11,814 nucleotides of DNA. It comes from Bacteroidota bacterium (GTDB taxonomy: Bacteria > Bacteroidota > Bacteroidia > Bacteroidales > JAAUTT01). Location: NCBI GenBank assembly GCA_023429135.1, contig JAEYWD010000025.1, forward strand, positions 1 through 11,814. Reading direction: 5' to 3'. The notes under the pieces were generated by a model. The model saw nothing but the letters and a program-made list of their open reading frames with translations, was not told where the DNA came from and did not search any database. The number at the start of each line of letters is the position of its first letter. The stretch's first letter is position 1. This document shows, piece by piece, positions 1-6,637 of this stretch. A program made the position numbers and the translations under genes.

Positions 1-63
1 TGTCTGTCCATTACCTGAAAGACTAATCACAAAAATCAAAACAAATTCTATTAATACTCGCAT
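1..63 (-). CDS. N-terminal part of a secreted protein (cut by window edge)
   Basis: An ATG at 63 opens a frame that runs off the left edge after 21 codons, starting MRVLIEFVLIFVISLSGNGQ. The hydrophobic stretch followed by small and polar residues reads as a Sec signal peptide, so the product is probably exported. The family cannot be told from this fragment. The start lies 27 bases from the cassette terminus GCCCACAAC (82-90) and just after a run of A on the coding strand. The 295-bp-type spacer immediately upstream would supply its promoter. Confidence 0.6.
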   Translation of the reverse strand, partial: MRVLIEFVLIFVISLSGNGQT

Positions 64-90
64 AATTTTTTTTTTTGCATTGCCCACAAC

Positions 91-581
91 ATCTGTATAA
101 CCCCAATAATGTTATATTCATTATATCGGTAATCATTTCAGGGCGGCTACTTTTATGTTTCTTATGGTAAACATAACTTTTTCAGGCTAAATATCCAATT
201 TATCATCGCTCTTTTTATCTTGCCAAAACCTTAGAGTTAGGTCCTTACAACAAGTAAAGCACCCTCGATAAATACATAGACGCTGGTGCTCCGACTGAAA
301 AATGGATTTCGTTTCAACCGGGAGCTCAAGCTGGGTCGTACCGACCACTTGAGCTCCTATTTATTCAAGCTGGGTCGTGCCGACCACTTGAGCTCCTATT
401 TATTCAAGAAACCCAGGTTTGGATGACACGGAAAATCAAAAACCAACAAGAAAATCTCAACTGAAGAAAAGTTCACCCACCCCGATAAATACATAGACGC
501 TGGTGCTCCGATTGAAGAACGGATTTCGTTCAACCGGTAGCTCAAGCTGGGTCGTGCCGACCACTTGAGCTCCTATTTATT
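91..581 (-). repeat. Rearranged copy 1 of the long intercassette repeat
   Basis: This 491-base gene-free stretch is a composite. Bases 91-365 match the other long spacers (start ATCTGTATAACC, end CTCCTATTTATT) but lack the CCCGC/GCGGG hairpin module. Bases 366-404 are a tandem copy of the 39-bp hairpin unit that ends the repeat. Bases 405-477 are largely unlike the other copies. Bases 478-581 repeat the right third of the element again, from CCCGATAAATACATAGACGC to CTATTTATT. The left edge abuts AAC of one cassette and the right edge contains the TT that opens the next. Strand is given in the direction of the genes. I see no coding sequence in it. Confidence 0.85.
195..228 (-). promoter_or_regulatory. 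Candidate Bacteroidota-type promoter in spacer copy 1
   Basis: On the minus strand, TTTTGG is followed about 20 bases later by TAAATTGG. This is one mismatch from the Bacteroidota TTTG / TANNTTTG pattern at a fitting spacing. The motif pair occurs in all five long spacer copies, each upstream of a gene. Here it would drive the truncated secreted-protein gene. A shared repeat explains the conservation equally well, so the promoter call is inference. Confidence 0.35.
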
Positions 582-596
582 ATGTGGCGTACTTTA

Positions 597-1019
597 TTAA
601 TTCTTTATCTTTATATCAATTAGTTTTTTTACGTTTTCAAAATCCTTAGAATCCTCCACCTCAATGGATATATATCTCGTTGAGTTGTATTTTTTTGAAT
701 TTATAAAATCACTTTTTATGCTATCAGGTAATTGACTTTGTAAAACTAAGGACTCTAATTTATCACCAAATGGAAAAGCAAGACTAAAGGAATTCATTTT
801 AAGAATGTGCAATCGAAAAATGGTATCCTTCTTTTTTTGAGCAACACATACCCAATATCTACCACAATCGCTATACTTCCAATTTACAGAAATATCTTTA
901 CTATTATCGAATAAGTAAGAAAAAGTCTGTTTCCAGAGTAATTCAGTATCACCAATAATTGAAAATATTAAATCATCATTAGGTTTTACTGATTTGTCAT
1001 TAAGTATTGCCTCTGACAT
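597..1019 (-). CDS. DUF3788 family protein
   Basis: A 140-residue protein starting MSEAILNDKSVKPNDDL. Visible features match DUF3788: an N-terminal DK..KP segment, a central aromatic strand pair (W47, Y50, then GRYWVCVAQKKKDTIFRLH at 53-71), a hydrophobic SFSLAFPFGDKLE strand (78-89), a conserved Y-x-S-T/G-R region (111-115) and a final DFENVKKLIDIKI helix. The family is cytoplasmic and its function is unknown. The frame is open to a TTG at 1064, but I chose the ATG at 1019. It sits 5 bases after the stop of the upstream gene behind an AAAAGAT sequence, and it matches the usual family N-terminus. The two genes share one cassette and are probably translationally coupled. Confidence 0.75.
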   Translation of the reverse strand: MSEAILNDKSVKPNDDLIFSIIGDTELLWKQTFSYLFDNSKDISVNWKYSDCGRYWVCVAQKKKDTIFRLHILKMNSFSLAFPFGDKLESLVLQSQLPDSIKSDFINSKKYNSTRYISIEVEDSKDFENVKKLIDIKIKN

Positions 1020-1024
1020 ATCTT

Positions 1025-1504
1025 TTAGTTTACTCGTGATTGATGTGATTGAATTACTTTCCAATTATCATTAATCTTTTCATAAACAAATGACCAAAAG
1101 AATTTTATAATAAAAGTTTGTCCGTTAGCCAATTCAATATTTGAATCTCCGGAAGCTGTCAAGAGAACAATTCTATCAGACAGCACTGAAATCTTCTTAT
1201 TTTGAATCAAAATACGTTGTTTTGTTCCACTCCGAAAGTTTGCTTTTAAAATACTAATCAATGAATCATACTTTGTATAATAAGAATTATTTACAATAAA
1301 ACCTGCATTATATTTATCGTCAACTCCCAAACTTATTTTATCATAATCTACAACTTCAGCAGCTTTGACCGCAGACTGAAAGATTGAATCAACTTGTTTT
1401 TCAATCTTTGATTTTTGCAGATTTGACAAGCCTTGTCCTTTTGATTGTCCATTGAATCCCAATATAAGGAAACAGATTAATGAGATAGTCAGTGTTGTTT
1501 TCAT
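1025..1504 (-). CDS. Secreted SnoaL/NTF2-like protein
   Basis: A 159-residue protein starting MKTTLTISLICFLILGFNGQ, a classical signal peptide, so it is probably periplasmic or exported. The mature part begins with a helix (LSNLQKSKIEKQVDSIFQ) followed by alternating strands. It ends FFWSFVYEKINDNWKVIQSH, the 'W.f.y.k..g.Wki.h.h.S' ending of SnoaL-like/DUF4440 small alpha+beta barrels. These bind small ligands or act in varied enzymes, and no substrate can be assigned. Starts at TTG 1528 and ATG 1525 are in frame, but ATG 1504 places the signal peptide directly at the N-terminus. It is the first gene of its cassette, with the DUF3788 gene following. Confidence 0.6.
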   Translation of the reverse strand: MKTTLTISLICFLILGFNGQSKGQGLSNLQKSKIEKQVDSIFQSAVKAAEVVDYDKISLGVDDKYNAGFIVNNSYYTKYDSLISILKANFRSGTKQRILIQNKKISVLSDRIVLLTASGDSNIELANGQTFIIKFFWSFVYEKINDNWKVIQSHQSRVN

Positions 1505-1532
1505 AATTTTTAGTTTATATTTCATCAAACTT

Positions 1533-1561
1533 AATATATCAAAGTGACAACCCTATGTCAA
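1533..1561 (-). promoter_or_regulatory. Possible promoter of the SnoaL/DUF3788 cassette
   Basis: On the minus strand TTGACA (1561-1556) and TATATT (1538-1533) are separated by exactly 17 bases, about 30 bases ahead of the ATG. This resembles a proteobacterial sigma-70 promoter, while Bacteroidota normally use TTTG / TANNTTTG. The sequence TCACTTTG inside the spacer is one base from that -7 box. In AT-rich DNA a chance match is quite possible. Confidence 0.3.
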
Positions 1562-1591
1562 TATGAAAATATTTCTATGAAGGTTTTTTGT

Positions 1592-1760
1592 ATGCCATAC
1601 AACGGTGGCGGTATGGTTTGTTGCCGATTTCGAAGTACCTCCTTATCAAGCTACACTGAACTTAAATAAGAGCTGAAACCTTGAAACCGGCACTGCACTG
1701 GCAATAAACTATATCGCGTGTCAAGCTGGGTCGTGCCGACCACTTGAGCTCCTATTTATT
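1592..1760 (-). mobile_element. attC-like recombination site 1, with inserted 39-bp hairpin unit
   Basis: The cassette terminus ATGCCATACAAC (1592-1603) is followed by arm GCGGTATGGTTTGTTGCC (1608-1625). This pairs with GGCAATAAACTATATCGC (1700-1717): 15 of 18 positions are Watson-Crick and the other three can form G-T pairs. After GTG (1718-1720), where the next cassette's TT would be expected, there is instead a full 39-bp unit (1722-1760) identical to the right end of the long spacers, and then GGCGGT of the next cassette. No integrase is visible, so the recombinase is not known. Confidence 0.65.
1722..1760. repeat. 39-bp bulged-hairpin unit, solitary copy
   Basis: This is the same 39 bases that close every long spacer, here alone behind attC-like site 1. 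It folds as AGCTCAAG / CTTGAGCT-type arms (here the 5' arm is shortened to CAAG/CTTG), then TGG/CCA and TCG/CGA with loop TGC. The 5' arm carries two unpaired bases, C and G. Other isolated or tandem copies lie at 327-365, 366-404 and 543-581. The bulged hairpin recalls REP-like or single-strand recombination substrates, but no cognate enzyme is present. Confidence 0.75.
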
Positions 1761-1779
1761 GGCGGTTCGTTGTTTTTTA

Positions 1780-2799
1780 TCAGTTGTATATGTGGCAATA
1801 GAAATTATTAAAGTTTTTGTTTTCTAAGTCGTCCATGTTGATAAAAAATTCCATCTTTCCATCTCCAAATGTCATTTTCGCATCATAATATGAAGATAAA
1901 GAAAGAACCATTTGCCATTTCTTACTTTCTTTCTTGTGAAAATCTAAATTGTCAACGAAATCATCCAAGTTTAATTTAGTAAATTCCAAATCAATTAGTT
2001 CTTTTTCCCAGTATGAATAAATATAAGCTGATTTGTCATGTTTTACAAGCATGTCTTGTTGTTTTTTTATGGCTTCATCTATTTTAATATTAAGCCAATT
2101 TTTAATATCGAGATTCTCATTTTTTAATCTTTCAATTTGGTGATCAAGTGTCGGCCAATACAAACTGCTAAGTCTTCGTTTTGCCAAATAAGCACTCCAT
2201 TCAGCATCTCCGCCGCCCCAAGTTGTCGTGAAACCCCAAACTTGGTCATGAGTATAAAATTGTTCAATATCAAAAACGGATTTTTTTGTCTCATCCGAAA
2301 TTATTTGATCATTTATAATTTTATCCAAAAGCTTTTGGTCAATTGTATAGTCCTTTTTGAATTGCAACTTCAATTCTGTAAATTCAGTTCGGTCTAAAAA
2401 TGTTTCACATCTACTTTTTTTGTCTTTTGGAGGATTTTTTACTTCAAGTTGCGAAATGTCATTATCAAGTACGAACACCTTAGTATTGACATTACTAACA
2501 TTAAAATCGTCATCAATAAAAAAGTAAATAATCCCTTTCTTTGGAAAATTAGGAATATCATTGTTTTTTAAATCAGATAAATTTATTTGTCCAACGAACT
2601 CGTAGAAATAAGTTTCTTCTTGTGGGTATTCAAAGTTTTTTGGTAAATGTGGATAGCCGCCAATTTTCGAGTCTCCCAAATTAATATTTGTTTTTTGAAC
2701 TTCAATCAAATATCTATCTGTCAAACTGCTTATAATGTCTGATTTAGTTTTGTCCAAAAACTCAGATGATTTTATTGTATCAATAATGTTTTGTTTCAT
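1780..2799 (-). CDS. DUF1963 (YwqG-like) protein
   Basis: A 339-residue protein with no signal peptide, so probably cytoplasmic. The DUF1963 hallmarks are in order: DSKIGGYPHLPKNFEYP near residues 43-59 ('S..GG.P.LP....P'), a QINLSDL segment near 71, GIIYFFIDDD near 89-98, and a C-terminal WQMVLSLSSYYDAKMTFGD... stretch with an MEFFINMDDL strand and helix, the usual 'gd.G.l.ffI...DL' end. YwqG-family proteins have no established biochemical role and are common beside toxin-immunity and accessory genes. The ATG at 2799 follows AAAGAGA on the coding strand. It is the only gene in its cassette, whose termini are GGCGGT and ACCGCC. Confidence 0.75.
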   Translation of the reverse strand: MKQNIIDTIKSSEFLDKTKSDIISSLTDRYLIEVQKTNINLGDSKIGGYPHLPKNFEYPQEETYFYEFVGQINLSDLKNNDIPNFPKKGIIYFFIDDDFNVSNVNTKVFVLDNDISQLEVKNPPKDKKSRCETFLDRTEFTELKLQFKKDYTIDQKLLDKIINDQIISDETKKSVFDIEQFYTHDQVWGFTTTWGGGDAEWSAYLAKRRLSSLYWPTLDHQIERLKNENLDIKNWLNIKIDEAIKKQQDMLVKHDKSAYIYSYWEKELIDLEFTKLNLDDFVDNLDFHKKESKKWQMVLSLSSYYDAKMTFGDGKMEFFINMDDLENKNFNNFYCHIYN

Positions 2800-2826
2800 A
2801 GTGTCTCTTTTACAATGACCGCCAAC

Positions 2827-3123
2827 ATCTGTATAACCCCAATAATTTTATATCCATTATATCGGTAATCATTTCAGGGCGGCTACTTTAATGTTTCTTA
2901 TGGTAAACATAATTTTTTCAGGCTAAATATCCAATTTATCATCGCTCTTTTTATCTTGCCAAAACCCTAGAGTTAGGTCCTTACAACAAGTAAAGCACCC
3001 CCGATAAATACATAGACGCTGGTGCTCCGACTGAAGAAAATGACTTTTCCCGCCGAAGCGGGGCAGGCTGTTCAACCGGTAGCTCAAGCTGGGTCGTACC
3101 GACCACTTGAGCTCCTATTTATT
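2827..3123 (-). repeat. Long intercassette repeat, copy 2
   Basis: A 297-bp copy running from ATCTGTATAACC, directly after the cassette terminus ACCGCCAAC, to CTATTTATT, whose final TT belongs to the next terminus TTGGCAGC. In gene direction it holds the bulged hairpin (3085-3123), CCCGC-TTCG-GCGGG (3049-3062), the candidate promoter (2931-2964) and a TTATGTTT-type hairpin near 2892-2912 with a mismatch. It fills most of the gap between the ankyrin gene's 3' end and the DUF1963 gene's start. No coding sequence is seen. Confidence 0.85.
2931..2964 (-). promoter_or_regulatory. Candidate promoter of the DUF1963 gene in spacer copy 2
   Basis: TTTTGG (2964-2959) and TAAATTGG (2938-2931) on the minus strand, as in the other spacers. 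If used, the transcript leader would be about 125 bases and would include the 2892-2912 hairpin. Confidence 0.35.
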
Positions 3124-3210
3124 GGCAGCTGCCCTTTTTATATTATCCTTGTATTGGAAATAATCAAATGAATCAATAAATTGAATCTTTTAAGTACCGA
3201 TTCAAATCTA

Positions 3211-4830
3211 TTACTTCTGTATTGAATCATGTGTGTAATGGAATCGTTCACCAACGGCTTTACCCCCCTCCGGATAATTTACCGGAATATTACGTGCTTT
3301 CAAAACTCCAACGCAAATTGGATATTGACCAATTGCCCAATCACCACCCATCAGATAGACTGCTTTGGGTGCAAGCTGGTCGAGCAGGTAGAGGTAAGGT
3401 TCATAAGCAACCGTGAGATGGCCATCCGTGAACAGCATAGCAATGTCAATCGGTCCGTATGGCTTCAGGAAGTCGATCTCTTTCTGATATTTCTCTACCT
3501 GGGATGCTTCATTACTGGAAGCGTGATGTCCAGCATAGAAAATCTTCACCCCGTCGGATTCAACAAGATAACCCATGCCTTTTTCCCCACCGTGACCTTG
3601 GCCCAAAGCCGGAATCGTATGCACCTTAATCTCATCTATGGATAAGCTTTCGTGAGGTTTTGCCAGAGAATAAAGAGGAAAACCTTTTTTGATCGAGTCA
3701 CTGACATCCAGTTTAACAATCACCCAATTAATGTCCGGTATCCGTTTCGAAAGATCGAACAGATGTGGAACATAAAACGGAAGCTCAACTGAAATAAGCA
3801 TTGTAATTTTTTGTCCTGCCAGCTCATTCGGATTGAGTTGTCCATTTGCCAGGCCTGCTTCTAATGATTCGTTGCTCCACGTACGGTCGAAGATAAGCAA
3901 GTGATCCTTGGTTTTTACTGCATATCCGCCGCCGTAAAAACCTCCCAAATACCAGATATAAGCTTCGCCTTCCTTAAGCGGAGCCGAAAGTTGGGAAGCT
4001 CTACCATAGTTTGTCTCAACGATTGTATTTTTGTTTGCACCTAAGGCAATCAGGGAGTCTGCCGTAGCTCTATAGCCATGTTTGGTTGCATAATAAAGTG
4101 CAGTATGATTGTATTCATTCACAGCATTGATATTGGCACCATGGTTAACTAGTGTCCTGATAAGATCTGATGATCCATTAAGAGCTGCTAAATGTATTTC
4201 GGTATTTCCATAGCTGAATTTCTGATTTATTTTTGCTCCATTTTCAATGAGCAACTTAGCCATCTCCACTTGATGATTATTGATAGCTTTATGCAATACA
4301 GTGCCCAGGTCGATATCCCGAGCATTAAGATTGGCTCCATGATCAATCAAAAACTTCACAATTTTGAGATAACCAAAGCCAGCGCTCAATTGGAGCGCCG
4401 ATTGGCCGCTACTTGTTTGCAAATTGATATCTGCGCCATGAACAATACAATGTTGAATGAGATCAAAATCCTGATCCGGGCCATTGCATGCAAAGAGAAA
4501 CGGCGTGAATCCATTTTTGGCTCTGGCATTGACATTAGCACCTTTGTCGACAAGAAAATTAGCGATCGATACGTGCCTGGGCTTGCCTGGCTCTATCATG
4601 CATGCGTAGGCGAGTGGCGTGAAACCTTTATCGTCTTTTGAATCCAACAATGTAGAGTCAGCCTCGATTAGTGTTTTAACCTTGTTCAGGTCGCCGGCAA
4701 TGGCAGCATCATGAATCTCTCCCGCCAACAAGCTGGGTGCTGTTAATAGCAACGTTAAAAAGATAACGTTTATTAATTTCGAGAGACCAAACCTTGACAC
4801 TTGTAATAATATATAAACTATTGATTTCAT
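3211..4830 (-). CDS. Secreted ankyrin-repeat protein with C-terminal metallo-beta-lactamase-fold domain
   Basis: A 539-residue protein. Residues 1-36 look like an extended signal peptide (hydrophobic core about 19-34, ending SLLA before GEIHDAA). About seven ankyrin repeats follow (about 38-272), with recurring 'G.TPL..A...G......LL..GA.IN' elements such as LIDHGANLNARD and LVNHGANINAVN. Residues about 288-525 resemble an MBL fold: YIWYLGGFYGGGYAVKTKDH, then MGYLVESDGVKIFYAGHHAS. The classical HxHxDH metal motif is not seen, since the expected place reads ISVELPFYVPHLF (346-358). An inactive or divergent hydrolase is therefore likely. TTG 4860 is in frame, but ATG 4830 is the better start. 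G+C is visibly higher than in neighbours (31 of 60 in 3421-3480 against 16 of 60 in 1921-1980), suggesting a different origin. Confidence 0.8.
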   Translation of the reverse strand: MKSIVYILLQVSRFGLSKLINVIFLTLLLTAPSLLAGEIHDAAIAGDLNKVKTLIEADSTLLDSKDDKGFTPLAYACMIEPGKPRHVSIANFLVDKGANVNARAKNGFTPFLFACNGPDQDFDLIQHCIVHGADINLQTSSGQSALQLSAGFGYLKIVKFLIDHGANLNARDIDLGTVLHKAINNHQVEMAKLLIENGAKINQKFSYGNTEIHLAALNGSSDLIRTLVNHGANINAVNEYNHTALYYATKHGYRATADSLIALGANKNTIVETNYGRASQLSAPLKEGEAYIWYLGGFYGGGYAVKTKDHLLIFDRTWSNESLEAGLANGQLNPNELAGQKITMLISVELPFYVPHLFDLSKRIPDINWVIVKLDVSDSIKKGFPLYSLAKPHESLSIDEIKVHTIPALGQGHGGEKGMGYLVESDGVKIFYAGHHASSNEASQVEKYQKEIDFLKPYGPIDIAMLFTDGHLTVAYEPYLYLLDQLAPKAVYLMGGDWAIGQYPICVGVLKARNIPVNYPEGGKAVGERFHYTHDSIQK

Positions 4831-4909
4831 TATTATAATTTTAAAATTAATAATTTTCAATTCCTAATCTATATGATTGGGAAATTGAAGAATATGTAAA
4901 AAGATTAAT

Positions 4910-5317
4910 TTATGAAATCGAAGAAACTTCTTCTTTATTTAACGAGGTTCGAATATGAAATAAATCAAGGTCAATAATCTGGGGCTTAATGATAATAAAC
5001 TGCTCCTTGCATTCTTTTAATAATTGATTAGCCTTATTGTTTGAATTAATAATGGCACAGAGTTTTTCTGTGCAAACATTTAAACTGAGTATTTCGCAAG
5101 CAACAAATGAGCTATAAAAATTTGGAAAAGAAGTTGGTGCAACAAAAACTACTGAATGATCAATATCGATAACGTTTACAATTGGAATAGGAGTACTTTG
5201 TCTAAAAAAATATCTTTCTGAATAATCTGAATTTTTAAAAAAGACAATAAATAAGAAAAGGCAAATCATTCCGACTTTTCCTATCAACAAATTAATATTT
5301 TCTTTTTGACTAATCAT
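4910..5317 (-). CDS. Small membrane-anchored protein of unknown function
   Basis: A 135-residue protein with one membrane segment near the N-terminus (about residues 10-27, LIGKVGMICLFLFIVFF). An extracytoplasmic part of alternating strands and helices follows, containing VVFVAPTSFPNFYSSF and EKLCAIINSNNKANQLL. The strand-loop-helix layout faintly recalls thioredoxin-like proteins of Bacteroidota, but the CxxC site would read SFPNF, so I do not assign the family. The ATG at 5317 is the first gene of the cassette that also carries the ankyrin/MBL gene, 79 bases downstream. On the coding strand TACTTTTG, a perfect TANNTTTG box, lies only about 8 bases ahead of the ATG, too close unless the message is almost leaderless. 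Confidence 0.55.
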   Translation of the reverse strand: MISQKENINLLIGKVGMICLFLFIVFFKNSDYSERYFFRQSTPIPIVNVIDIDHSVVFVAPTSFPNFYSSFVACEILSLNVCTEKLCAIINSNNKANQLLKECKEQFIIIKPQIIDLDLFHIRTSLNKEEVSSIS

Positions 5318-5679
5318 TTGAATTCAAAAGTAAATAATTTATTTGTTAAAATGCATTAAAAATTATCTTCTCAATTCCAATATCTTGTCGCGGATGTCTT
5401 TTTAGGGTTCTGACTAACGTCAAAATTTATATTTGAAAATCAAAGAGTTATATATCGTAAAAAAATATATAAAAATCATACCATTTTTGCTTTAGACGTT
5501 TGCTTCAGAAGTCAATATCTCTGGCATATGTTGCTGCCAACGTTGAGGGTATGCAGCGTGCGGGAGTTCGTGGCCACTTCACTATCCACCGTTACTGCCC
5601 TTGCCAGCGAGCTCTGAACTTGCAAATTGCTCTGAAACCCGCATGATGTATACCCTGTACTGTAGGCTGGCCGTTTTTA
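5318..5679. other. Gene-free stretch around attC-like site 2
   Basis: Bases 5318-5529 are very AT-rich leader DNA of the small membrane protein gene, with no frame I would call coding. Bases 5530-5661 are the attC-like site described separately. Bases 5662-5679 are the short 3' end of the DJ-1 cassette. Confidence 0.6.
5530..5661 (-). mobile_element. attC-like recombination site 2
   Basis: The terminus GTTGCTGCCAAC (5530-5541) and spacer GTTGA are followed by arm GGGTATGCAGCGTGCGGG (5547-5564). This pairs with CCCGCATGATGTATACCC (5638-5655) with one mismatch and two G-T pairs. The distal side reads TGTACTGTAGGCTGGCC, so the R''-like core on the minus strand is GCCAGCCTAC rather than a sequence ending in AAC. 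This cassette boundary is the least canonical in the window. The minus-strand junction CTCAACGTTGGC resembles the L'-R' junction of classical attC sites. Confidence 0.6.
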
Positions 5680-6267
5680 TTAGTCATTAAATCTCATATA
5701 TTTCTTAACTAAATTAACATTCTCTTTATCAGTTAACATCTCAAGAAGATTAAATGCCACATTCAACGCTGTTGAAGGCCCTGTTGATGTTATTATGTTT
5801 TTGTCAATCACAATACTTTGATCCATAACGATTGCTCCAAAATCAGCAAGCTGTTTTCTTCTGACTCCATCTAATAAATCATATGTTGTTGCTTTTCTTC
5901 CCATTAAGACACCTGACTTACCAACTGGTAGAGCGGAAACACAAATTGCAGCAATTATTTTTCCTTCTTTATCAAATTCTCGAATTAGGTTTAAAAGTCT
6001 TTCATCATAGGCATCTTCATAAAATCCAGCCCTTTCAAATCCACCAGCTATGGCCAATGCATCAAAATCTTGAACATTAATTTTTTCAAATTCCAACTCA
6101 GGTCGAACAATAAAATTCCATGTACATTTTATCTCAGGTCGAAGTCCTGTCGTTAACAGACCAACTGGTTCTTTTCCATAAACTCGACTCCAACCAATAA
6201 CGTCGGTAAAAACGCTTGCTTCATATTCTTCAAATCCTTGTGCAAGAAATAATAAAACTTTTTTCAT
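5680..6267 (-). CDS. DJ-1/PfpI family protein
   Basis: A 195-residue cytoplasmic protein, the normal single-domain length for the DJ-1/PfpI (class I glutamine amidotransferase-like) superfamily. It starts MKKVLLFLAQGFEEYEA. Glu14 in GFEEYE corresponds to the conserved acidic residue beside the nucleophile. The nucleophile elbow is IAAICVSALPVGKSGVL with Cys109. ALAIAGGFERAGFYED (70-85) is the usual 'PGG' loop region, and TSTGPSTALNVAFNLLE (160-176) is the family's C-terminal motif. After the cysteine it has V-S rather than the H-G of PfpI proteases, so it is nearer the DJ-1/YajL/ThiJ side. Roles there include oxidative-stress sensing and glyoxalase- or deglycase-like activity. The exact activity cannot be read here. 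It is the only gene in its cassette, with the long spacer just upstream. Confidence 0.9.
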   Translation of the reverse strand: MKKVLLFLAQGFEEYEASVFTDVIGWSRVYGKEPVGLLTTGLRPEIKCTWNFIVRPELEFEKINVQDFDALAIAGGFERAGFYEDAYDERLLNLIREFDKEGKIIAAICVSALPVGKSGVLMGRKATTYDLLDGVRRKQLADFGAIVMDQSIVIDKNIITSTGPSTALNVAFNLLEMLTDKENVNLVKKYMRFND

Positions 6268-6320
6268 ATGTTAAATAATATCAATTGAGTGCGTTTTTTT
6301 TTTCTCGGCTTGCCAACAAC

Positions 6321-6616
6321 ATCTGTATAACCTCGATAATGTTATATCCATTATATCTGTAATCATTTCAGGGCGGCTACTTTTATGTTTCTTATGGTAA
6401 AACATAACTTTTTCAGGCTAAATATCCAATTTATCATCGCTCTTTTTATCTTGCCAAAACCCTAGAGTTAGGTCCTTACAACAAGTAAAGCACCCCCGAG
6501 AAATACATAGACGCTGGAGCTCCGAATGAAGAATGGCTTTTCCCGCCGAAGCGGGACAGGCTGTTCAACCGGTAGCTCAAGCTGGGTCGTGCCGACCACT
6601 TGAACTCCTATTTATT
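6321..6616 (-). repeat. Long intercassette repeat, copy 3
   Basis: A 296-bp copy from ATCTGTATAACC, after GCCAACAAC, to CTATTTATT before ATGCCCTG. It contains the CCCGC/GCGGG hairpin (6542-6555), the candidate promoter (6426-6459) and the bulged hairpin unit (6578-6616) with one arm change (TTGAACTCC for TTGAGCTCC). It lies between the 3' end of the MDMPI-like gene and the start of the DJ-1 gene. No coding sequence is seen. Confidence 0.85.
6426..6459 (-). promoter_or_regulatory. Candidate promoter of the DJ-1 gene in spacer copy 3
   Basis: TTTTGG (6459-6454) and TAAATTGG (6433-6426) on the minus strand, the same pair and spacing as in the other long spacers, pointing at the DJ-1 gene. Confidence 0.35.
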
Positions 6617-6637
6617 ATGCCCTGTTTTTTATTATTT

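Noticed and set aside
543..581. Hairpin unit as a classical rho-independent terminator
   Set aside because: There is no U-run after the hairpin in the direction of the genes. On the other strand only CTATTTATT follows, and no gene reads that way.
3229..3645. Plus-strand frame of 138 codons
   Set aside because: It is antisense to the MBL-like domain of a gene with clear domain content. The same applies to the plus-strand frames at 4192-4641 and 2137-2397.
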